A stretch of 64,000 bases of DNA from an uncultured Bacteroidales bacterium (GTDB lineage: Bacteria; Bacteroidota; Bacteroidia; Bacteroidales; Paludibacteraceae). Positions within the stretch are counted from its first letter, which is position 1; each line of letters opens with the position of its first letter. Position numbers and translations under genes: made by a program. The notes beneath the pieces are model-generated. The model was not told the origin of the DNA. It searched no databases and saw only the letters and a program-made list of their open reading frames with translations. This document shows positions 54,065-59,797 of this stretch, piece after piece. The stretch covers positions 1 to 64,000 of the forward strand of contig ONJT01000003.1 in NCBI GenBank assembly GCA_900318245.1. The letters run 5' to 3'.

Positions 54065-54355
54065 TTAACTCCCTTGTATAGCCTGTTCCTTTTTTGAAAG
54101 TTCCTCCAAATACTCTAAACCATCTGCCGTCAATCGGTACGTCTGTTCCGGTATACTTGGGTGCCCGGGGCATTGCATGGTTACCAATCCTCTCGCTCTG
54201 GCCGGCTTCATGTAGTTGTCATAGAAGTTTCTCCGCGATTCTTGTCTCAATCCCAAAGCCGCCATCAACTCACGTCTCGGATGTACTCTTTTCCCCATTA
54301 CCATCACCAATCTCTGCACCCTCTCCTCTATTTTAACTTTCGTATTCATTCTCAA
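54065..54355 (-). CDS. Orphan winged-helix domain protein
   Basis: The 96-residue protein has a winged-helix pattern: RRELMAALGLRQESRRNFYDNYMKP (two helices), then GLVTMQCPGHPS and QTYRLTADGLEYL (wing and last helix). It matches the C-terminal domain of DUF4062/AlbA_2 (Schlafen-like, RecG-annotated) proteins, the family of the gene at window start. It stands alone here, so it is a remnant or a stand-alone regulator. The C-terminus SKKEQAIQGS is encoded by one unit of the AAAAAAGGAACAGGCT repeat. Confidence 0.6.
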   Translation of the reverse strand: MRMNTKVKIEERVQRLVMVMGKRVHPRRELMAALGLRQESRRNFYDNYMKPARARGLVTMQCPGHPSIPEQTYRLTADGLEYLEELSKKEQAIQGS

Positions 54356-55007
54356 GCCTGTTCCTTTTTTTGCTTTAGCTTGTTCCTTTTCGGACTAAGC
54401 TTGTGTCTGTTTCCAACTCAACTTCGAGGTTCTTTCCTTCCAATCGTTAGTTATTAGTTATATCTTCGTTCGTTATTCGTTAGATATTCAGCTACCCACA
54501 GACTACTGTCACCTGCCCCATTCAACGCAAAAATTGGCTTTGCACTTTTTGCACTTTCTGCATTTTTTTGCGAAAAATGTCGTGTCGCTTTGTCGCTTTG
54601 TCGCTTTCTTTTTTTTTGTGCGTGAGACTGTTGAAACTTTGAGACTTTCGCACATATCTCTCTCATTTACAAGCCCTTACAAAGTCTCATCAAAGTTTCA
54701 AAGTTTCAAAGTTCCATCTTTTTTCTTCTTTTCAATAGCGACATAGCGACATTATTTATGTTCGTTTCTCGGTCTTGTGTCGGTCTTCTCCCGCTCTTCG
54801 GTCGGTGGCACCTTGTTCCTTTTTTGACATCATGAATCCATAAATAAAAAAGCGACAATTCACTTTCGGAATAATCGCTTTCACAATCAGCCAGTTGGTA
54901 AATCGCATTTTTCGATTATTCCTTATGGAATCACTATGTCAAAGATCTCTTGCTTATTGGCTATTACGGATGATAGTATTTGCATTTGCGGAAATAATGC
55001 CCAAAAT
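54356..55007. other. Low-complexity spacer left of the invertible segment
   Basis: No firm gene apart from the small frame noted at 54923-55057. It contains three more units of the TTGTTCCTTTT repeat (54357, 54379, 54812), three TCAAAGTT octamers at 54690-54713, and a hairpin pairing AAAGCGA with TCGCTTT near 54850-54883. Confidence 0.6.
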
Positions 55008-55057
55008 AAACGGTCTTTTAATTTGAGCCTATCTCTCATCCTTTCGCTCTTGCCCAT
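54923..55057 (-). CDS. Small ORF crossing the invertible-segment border (44 aa)
   Basis: Translation from ATG at 55057 gives MGKSERMRDRLKLKDR, then LFWALFPQMQILSS and a stop at 54923. The first 13 codons or so lie inside the invertible segment and the rest outside. In the opposite orientation the same start would join codons FVYTSNWV and stop near 55287. Whether it is translated is unknown. It lies about 57 bases downstream of the invertible promoter. Confidence 0.4.
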   Translation of the reverse strand: MGKSERMRDRLKLKDRLFWALFPQMQILSSVIANKQEIFDIVIP

Positions 55058-55262
55058 AAATTATCTTTTTTTCGCGTATATATGTGCGATTGCGAGATTA
55101 CAAAACAGCCCATTCGACTGCAAAATTACACAAAAGTTTCGATATATACAAATATATTTTGTATATTTCTATCAAAAAAGTGATTTTCATCAATTATTCC
55201 ACAAAATACACCATATTCGTCAATTTTTCCACATTTGCATGGCTCAAATTAAAGGACCGTTT
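55008..55262. promoter_or_regulatory. Candidate invertible promoter segment with 22-bp inverted repeats
   Basis: The right arm GGCTCAAATTAAAGGACCGT plus TT at 55241-55262 matches the reverse complement of the left arm at 55008-55029 in 21 of 22 positions. The 211 bp between them hold a promoter pointing left. Inversion would point it right, into the serine recombinase gene at 55431. The layout resembles Mpi-type invertible promoters of Bacteroides. Confidence 0.7.
55121..55151 (-). promoter_or_regulatory. Consensus promoter inside the invertible segment
   Basis: On the minus strand it has TTGTATATATCG and TAATTTTG in a 31-nt span, identical in layout to the housekeeping promoters of this window. 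As drawn, it fires leftward. Confidence 0.75.
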
Positions 55263-55412
55263 TGTTTATACCAGCAATTGGGTATAAATCCGTAGATTAA
55301 CGTGGGAGGAAGGTAGCCAGCCGACGGTCGTGCATACCAAGGAAAACACAAAAAATGAACGTTAAAGGAGACGAAACGATCTTTGAAGTATAGATATATG
55401 CGAAATTAGCAG

Positions 55413-55420
55413 TACCTTTG
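55413..55420 (+). promoter_or_regulatory. -7 box of the recombinase gene, weak -33
   Basis: TACCTTTG ends 10 bases before the recombinase ATG. At the usual -33 position (55390) the bases are ATA instead of TTG. This would be a poor promoter on its own, which fits extra drive from the invertible segment. Transcription from it would leave almost no leader. Confidence 0.5.
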
Positions 55421-55430
55421 CGGAAAAAAT

Positions 55431-56039
55431 ATGAGGAGGTATGGTTATATTCGCGTGAGTAGCGACAAACAAACAGTTGAGAACCAGCGGTTTGAGATCA
55501 ATCAGTTTTGCCAACAGGAAGGATTGACTATTGACGGATGGATTGAAGAGACGGTTTCCGGCACCAGGACTTACACCCAGCGCCGGCTTGGAGAGTTGAT
55601 ACAACAGACAGGCGAAGGAGATATCATCATCTGCAGCGAGTTAAGCCGGCTGGGGCGCAACCTGTATATGATTATGGAGATTCTCAGCAAGTGCATGAGT
55701 CGCGGCTGTCACGTATGGACCATCAAAGACGGCTATCGCCTGGGAGATGACATCCAGTCGAAAGTGCTGGCTTTTGCCTTTGGTCTCTCGGCAGAGATAG
55801 AGCGTAACCTCATCAGTCAACGAACCAAAGAGGCGTTAGCCCGCATGAAGGCGGAAGGCAAGCATCTCGGTCGTCCGGAAGGCAGAAAGACTTGCAAGAA
55901 AGCGCTCGCGCTCTATCCGCACGAAGCGTTTATTCTGCAAGAACTGGAACAGGGCACGCCTATACGGGAGATAGCCCGGAAGCTGCATTGCAGCCGCAAC
56001 ACGGTGAGTAACTACATTCAAGCGTATCTGAAAGAGTGA
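55431..56039 (+). CDS. Serine site-specific recombinase (invertase/resolvase family)
   Basis: The 202-residue protein is a small serine recombinase. Residues 4-10 (YGYIRVS) carry the catalytic Ser10, with Arg residues in SELSRLGRN (about 66-73). The long E-helix region follows (GLSAEIERNLISQRTKEALA), then a C-terminal helix-turn-helix (REIARKLHCSRNTVSNYIQ, about 177-198). Length and order match DNA invertases such as Pin, Hin and Bacteroides Mpi. It should cut and flip DNA between inverted sites by a 2-bp staggered break. The adjacent inverted-repeat promoter segment is the obvious substrate. Confidence 0.93.
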   Translation: MRRYGYIRVSSDKQTVENQRFEINQFCQQEGLTIDGWIEETVSGTRTYTQRRLGELIQQTGEGDIIICSELSRLGRNLYMIMEILSKCMSRGCHVWTIKDGYRLGDDIQSKVLAFAFGLSAEIERNLISQRTKEALARMKAEGKHLGRPEGRKTCKKALALYPHEAFILQELEQGTPIREIARKLHCSRNTVSNYIQAYLKE

Positions 56040-56075
56040 AAGGTGAAAGGGCGAAGGGTGAAAGAGTGAAAGAGC
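56034..56075. repeat. Heptamer array (GGTGAAA) at the recombinase stop
   Basis: AGTGAAA, GGTGAAA, GGGCGAA, GGGTGAA and further degenerate units run across the recombinase stop codon into the spacer. Confidence 0.75.
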
Positions 56076-56606
56076 TCACACAATGATGTGCGAGAAGAGA
56101 AAGACGGGAAAAGAGAAGCGAATTGGCAAGGCATTGCCTCTAACTTGCCTCTGAATTGCCTCCGATATCTATTTTGTAAAGAGCATGTATTGAACAAGTT
56201 ACAAATCATTGGAATTGGGGACATTTGATGGTAAGCAAAAATATTAAAAAGTATAGTTATCTCTCGAGAATGGACCGAGAATAGATCGGAAAAACATATA
56301 ACCGTGATGCCGACACGATAAAAAAGGGCGAAAGTGCCAAGTAAAAAAATAGTCAAATATATAATAAGTAAAAGTGCGCACGGAAGAGTGCAAAAAAAAG
56401 ATGGCAGAAGAAAAGAAAAATGATGATTGCTTAGTGTACTGCGTATAGAGATGGTGGTCCAATAGAGACATTTATAAATAAATTTAACATGACTCATCGA
56501 ACCAACCATCGACTCAAAAGAGTCCAATCAATCATCTCAAAATGAACAAAAATACCAAAAATATATAATAGTTGTGCCCTACACAGATGAGGGGGAAAGA
56601 TAGAAG
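56040..56606. other. Spacer with two decayed copies of the cargo leader
   Basis: No complete gene. Near 56311-56340, GCCGACACGATAAAAAAGGG matches the cargo leader. Near 56372-56421, GTGCGCACGGAAGAGTG precedes ATGGCAGAAGAAAAGAAAAAT, which repeats the first codons of the gene at 57528, and then stops soon after. The stretch looks like remains of earlier cargo genes. At 56570-56606 stands the intact leader of the next gene. Confidence 0.6.
56570..56606 (+). promoter_or_regulatory. Shared cargo leader, copy at the RhuM gene
   Basis: GTTGTGCCCTACACAGATGA followed by GGGGGAAAGA stands immediately before ATG 56607. Confidence 0.65.
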
Positions 56607-57476
56607 ATGGCAGAAGAGATGCAAACATATGGTCAAACAAACGAATCTGTAGTTATATACCAAAGCGCGGATAACGCGGTTCGTTTGGATGTGCAACTCG
56701 CCGAAGAAACGGTTTGGTTGAGCCAAAAGCAGATGGCACAATTGTTCGACACTACTCCACAGAACATCACTCTGCATATAGGTAATGTTTATAAAGAGCA
56801 GGAACTAACTCAATCAGCAACATGTAAGGATTTCTTACAAGTTCAAATCGAGGGAGGAAAAGAGAAACGTCGTTTAACCAAGTTCTATAACTTGGATGTG
56901 ATTATCTCTGTAGGCTACCGAGTAAAGAGTAAAAGAGGTACCCAATTCCGCCAATGGGCGACAAAGGTGCTTAATCAATATATACGCCAGGGCTATGCGG
57001 TAAGCAATCGATTCGAGAAATTGGAGCAACGGATGACAAACGTAGAGAATCAAATCGAATCTTTTGTGCATGCTGCACTTCCTCCCAAAGAGGGAATCTT
57101 TGCGGACGGACAAATATATGATGCATATGAGTTTATTGAGCGTTTGATTAAGTCCGCAAAGAAATCGATTTTGCTGATAGACAATTACGTAGATGAGTCG
57201 GTATTGACAATGCTGAGCGGAAAAAACAAAGGAGTACAAGTGGATATTTATACCAAAGAGTTGTCGAATGCGCTGTTACTGGCACAAGACAAGTTTAACA
57301 GCCAATACGGAAACTTATCTCTCCATCAAACGAACCGCGTGCATGATCGGTTTATGATTATTGACAACCAAACGATTTATCTCATCGGAGCATCATTAAA
57401 AGATGCGGGCAAACGGCTCTTTGCCTTCACCAAGATGAGCGCCACGCATATTGAGGAGCTAAAGAAACTATTGTAA
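56607..57476 (+). CDS. RhuM-family protein with C-terminal PLD-like domain
   Basis: The 289-residue protein has an N-terminal RhuM region (EETVWLSQKQMAQLFDTTPQNI, a DNA-binding-like fold, then TKFYNLDVIISVGYRVKSKR). The C-terminal third (KSAKKSILLIDNYVD ... VHDRFMIIDNQTIYLIGASL) resembles a phospholipase D-like nuclease with a variant HxD motif. RhuM proteins are frequent in mobile and defence islands, and their function is unproven. A degenerate coiled region lies between them. Confidence 0.8.
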   Translation: MAEEMQTYGQTNESVVIYQSADNAVRLDVQLAEETVWLSQKQMAQLFDTTPQNITLHIGNVYKEQELTQSATCKDFLQVQIEGGKEKRRLTKFYNLDVIISVGYRVKSKRGTQFRQWATKVLNQYIRQGYAVSNRFEKLEQRMTNVENQIESFVHAALPPKEGIFADGQIYDAYEFIERLIKSAKKSILLIDNYVDESVLTMLSGKNKGVQVDIYTKELSNALLLAQDKFNSQYGNLSLHQTNRVHDRFMIIDNQTIYLIGASLKDAGKRLFAFTKMSATHIEELKKLL

Positions 57477-57489
57477 AAACTAATATCAA

Positions 57490-57527
57490 AAAAGTTGCGC
57501 CCGACACGAATGAGGGTAAAAAAGATT
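57490..57527 (+). promoter_or_regulatory. Shared cargo leader, copy at the membrane-protein gene
   Basis: GTTGCGCCCGACACGAATGA, GGGTAAAAAAGATT, then ATGG. The match to the other leaders begins sharply at GTTGCGCCC. Confidence 0.65.
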
Positions 57528-58181
57528 ATGGCAGAAGAAAAGAAAAATATAAATAATATGGAAAACGAAATGACATTTGAAGAGCGGCAGTATCAACGGT
57601 TGATCAATGCTAGGAACTTCCACTATGAGAACTTTAATAAGTGGTCGTTGTATTTCTATGCCATTATAGCGGCATTGTTCGCAGGTTATTATAGCTTGCG
57701 CGGACAAAATCAGCCCATTGATGAAATTATAAAATGGAGCATCCTTATTCTTGGCTATATAGTTAGCATGTGTTGCTATTTGTCTGGAAAAGGATACTAC
57801 TACTGGGAAATTAATTGGATTAAGCTCATTATGCATTATGAGAAACAAGTTTTGCCTCTAAAGAAAGAGGAAAGTGTATATTCGATTTTTGCTAACGAGA
57901 AAGGGTTGAGTAACTATTGGCGCATTATAAAAGGAGCTAATATCTCATCCTCAAAATTATCATTAATCGTGTCATTCTCTATTACATGCGCGTGGGCAAT
58001 TATGATTGCTCTGCAATTTGTACCAGAAAAATGTTGTTGCTGCTGTCGTGCTCTCGCTATAATAGGAGTACTTGTAGCAACTTGGCTTTTATCAGCATTA
58101 GTCGGAAAGTGGCTTCATAGTGATTTGAAAAATCATGATGATTTGGAGCTTCCTTTAAAGGAAGAAAGAAAAAATATTTAA
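57528..58181 (+). CDS. Four-helix membrane protein of a candidate effector pair
   Basis: From ATG at 57528 it encodes 217 residues. Hydrophobic segments lie at about 41-60 (WSLYFYAIIAALFAGYYSL), 70-92 (WSILILGYIVSMCCYLSG), 150-172 and 180-200, with a cysteine run CCCCC between the last two. The N-terminus and the 120-145 stretch (KKEESVYSIFANEKGL) are soluble. The family is not recognised with confidence; it resembles small multi-span proteins found beside toxin or defence effectors. The PIN-like gene follows after 47 bases. Confidence 0.6.
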   Translation: MAEEKKNINNMENEMTFEERQYQRLINARNFHYENFNKWSLYFYAIIAALFAGYYSLRGQNQPIDEIIKWSILILGYIVSMCCYLSGKGYYYWEINWIKLIMHYEKQVLPLKKEESVYSIFANEKGLSNYWRIIKGANISSSKLSLIVSFSITCAWAIMIALQFVPEKCCCCCRALAIIGVLVATWLLSALVGKWLHSDLKNHDDLELPLKEERKNI

Positions 58182-58187
58182 TTTAAC

Positions 58188-58228
58188 CTTAAAAGTGAGG
58201 CCTGACACGAATACAGGCGGGATGTGCT
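58188..58228 (+). promoter_or_regulatory. Diverged cargo leader before the PIN-like gene
   Basis: GTGAGGCCTGACACGAATAC followed by AGGCGGG shares GCCYGACACGAAT with the other leaders. Confidence 0.55.
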
Positions 58229-59188
58229 ATGATTGCAACAATTTTTGACACTAATGCTTACCTGAATATGGTAAGCCAAAAAGATTTTGAAGATGTGCGG
58301 GTTTTCGTACAACAACTTAAAGATGCTGAGTCAGCGCAGGGATACATGGCATATATATATCCTACTGTAGCGCAAGAATTACTCTCTCATCTTCTTGATA
58401 GACAACCTATTTGTAAACCCCAGTATAGCTATACGAAAGCATGTATGGCAATATATGCTCATTGTTCCGACAAAAAACAAAACAACTTTCGCATGGCACC
58501 TTTACATGAACTACATATTGCTCATGCTTATTGGGGAATAGATGTTAAACCATACATAGAGACTCAAACATCATTTTGTAATTTGTTGTTTGAAATAGAA
58601 CAACAACCGAATTGTAGAACAGTTGCTAAATACAAAAAACAACTAAAGCAAATTAAGGATTTTACACATGAAGCTGAAAGGGAATATGTTGCTAAAATTG
58701 AAGAAATTAAAGAAACAATATTAACGCAACACCCTCAATATAAAGATTGGGCATCTTTCTTGGCTGATCCAAAGAATCGGAATAAAGTCACAGGTTATGT
58801 CAGTAGCCCACAGTTAAAAAAACTTCTGGCCTCTGCTATGATTTATGCCGTGGCATTAGATTTACATAAAAAAGGTTACCCATTACCGAATGAACAGCAA
58901 ATAGAGCAAGCCGTAAACATATATTTACAGGATTGCGCAGCGTCGCTAGAATTACAGCAGATGCTATTTAGTCACTGGGATGATCCGAATTTTGATTTTG
59001 GGCGTCCAGATCGAGTAAACACAATTTGGGACTTAAAGATTTTGAGTAGCGTTGGGCATAAGTTAAATAATCAGGATGAGATATTATTAGTCACGAGTGA
59101 TAAAAAGATGATTGAAGCAGCTCAACGTACAATGCCTACAGGTAAAATTTGTACATATACGGATTATTTATCAAAGTTAGGACTTTAA
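58229..59188 (+). CDS. PIN-domain-like protein, 319 aa
   Basis: The N-terminus MIATIFDTNAYLNMV has the Asp (residue 7) and Asn of a PIN nuclease, with Glu in TVAQELLSHL (about 49). The matching acidic residues near the C-terminus lie in NTIWDLKILSS and LLVTSDKKMIEAA. The middle 200 residues are helical and include a charged coiled stretch (TVAKYKKQLKQIKDF). The split arrangement and length differ from VapC toxins (about 130 residues). It is probably an RNase effector or DNA/RNA-processing enzyme. Confidence 0.6.
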   Translation: MIATIFDTNAYLNMVSQKDFEDVRVFVQQLKDAESAQGYMAYIYPTVAQELLSHLLDRQPICKPQYSYTKACMAIYAHCSDKKQNNFRMAPLHELHIAHAYWGIDVKPYIETQTSFCNLLFEIEQQPNCRTVAKYKKQLKQIKDFTHEAEREYVAKIEEIKETILTQHPQYKDWASFLADPKNRNKVTGYVSSPQLKKLLASAMIYAVALDLHKKGYPLPNEQQIEQAVNIYLQDCAASLELQQMLFSHWDDPNFDFGRPDRVNTIWDLKILSSVGHKLNNQDEILLVTSDKKMIEAAQRTMPTGKICTYTDYLSKLGL

Positions 59189-59761
59189 TAACATCCTTTT
59201 CGATCAAGGGATATTGGTTTATCCCTTGGTCACAAAATACAATATCGCGCATACACGTGCGTACATTATAAATAGTATATAATACAAAATACAATGAAAA
59301 CGAAAACTTAGCACTGTTTCGACCTTGTGGAAAAACGCTAAATGTATTGGGAAGTTGTGCTATCCTCTAATAAAAAGGGTAATGATTTTAATTATGATGA
59401 TTATGATAGCAATATACAACATAAATTCTAATCTGAATATGATTAGTGGCAAGATGATAGAAATTACGCAAGTGATTAACAAGGGTATTTCAGAGATGAA
59501 ACCAATATTAACGGAGAATTGGCGTGGCGTGCGTATGGGGAATAACGGCACATTTCGACAATCCAATTTAGCGAATACCACTCGGCAAGGTGATATGCAC
59601 GCTCCCTACAAGGGATGCCAATTCTCCACCATATAGTGCAAGGCGAAACACTATAAAAATCGTCAGGGTAGAGCGCGGTGAAACGCCATCTGCTCACAAA
59701 ATATAACAACACACACGCGTGTGTAGATATAAATAAGGAATAATATAAAAATCAAAATAAC
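59189..59761. other. Spacer with hairpin elements and the right leader repeat
   Basis: It holds the alternating purine-pyrimidine hairpin near 59246-59262 (CGCGCATACACGTGCG) followed by TATAAATAGTATATAATAC. A 103-codon frame at 59325-59636 is not convincing. At 59693-59761 is the right copy of the long leader repeat, ending at the surface-protein start. Confidence 0.6.
59205..59228 (+). terminator. Hairpin after the PIN-like gene
   Basis: CAAGGGAT (59205-59212) pairs with ATCCCTTG (59221-59228). There is no clear T-run, so it is a possible terminator only. Confidence 0.5.
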
Positions 59762-59797
59762 ATGAAAAATTTATTTACTTATTTGAAGACTTTGTGG
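59693..59797 (+). repeat. Right copy of the long inverted leader repeat
   Basis: CTCACAAAATATAAC, then CACACACGCGTGTGTAG, ATATAAATAAGGAATAATAT and codons MKNL-TYLKTLW. It is the inverted counterpart of 50755-50864. Confidence 0.8.

Noticed and set aside
53802-54095. CRISPR array at the TTGTTCCTTTTTT repeats
   Set aside because: Repeats are 14-16 bp with irregular spacing and a tandem 122-bp unit; there are no cas genes.
54454-54666. 70-codon minus-strand frame (Lys/Ala-rich)
   Set aside because: Low complexity, in repeat-rich DNA, no promoter or family.
54936-55295. Plus-strand 119-codon frame across the invertible segment
   Set aside because: It overlaps both inverted-repeat arms and the promoter, and its composition is that of AT-rich noncoding DNA.
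53590-58228. Integron with attC sites at the shared cargo leaders
   Set aside because: The leaders begin with GTTGYGC, which does not fit GTTRRRY, no paired attC hairpin is present and there is no tyrosine integrase.
59325-59636. 103-codon frame before the right surface gene
   Set aside because: One Ile/Met-rich stretch, no family, no cargo leader; too weak to call a gene.
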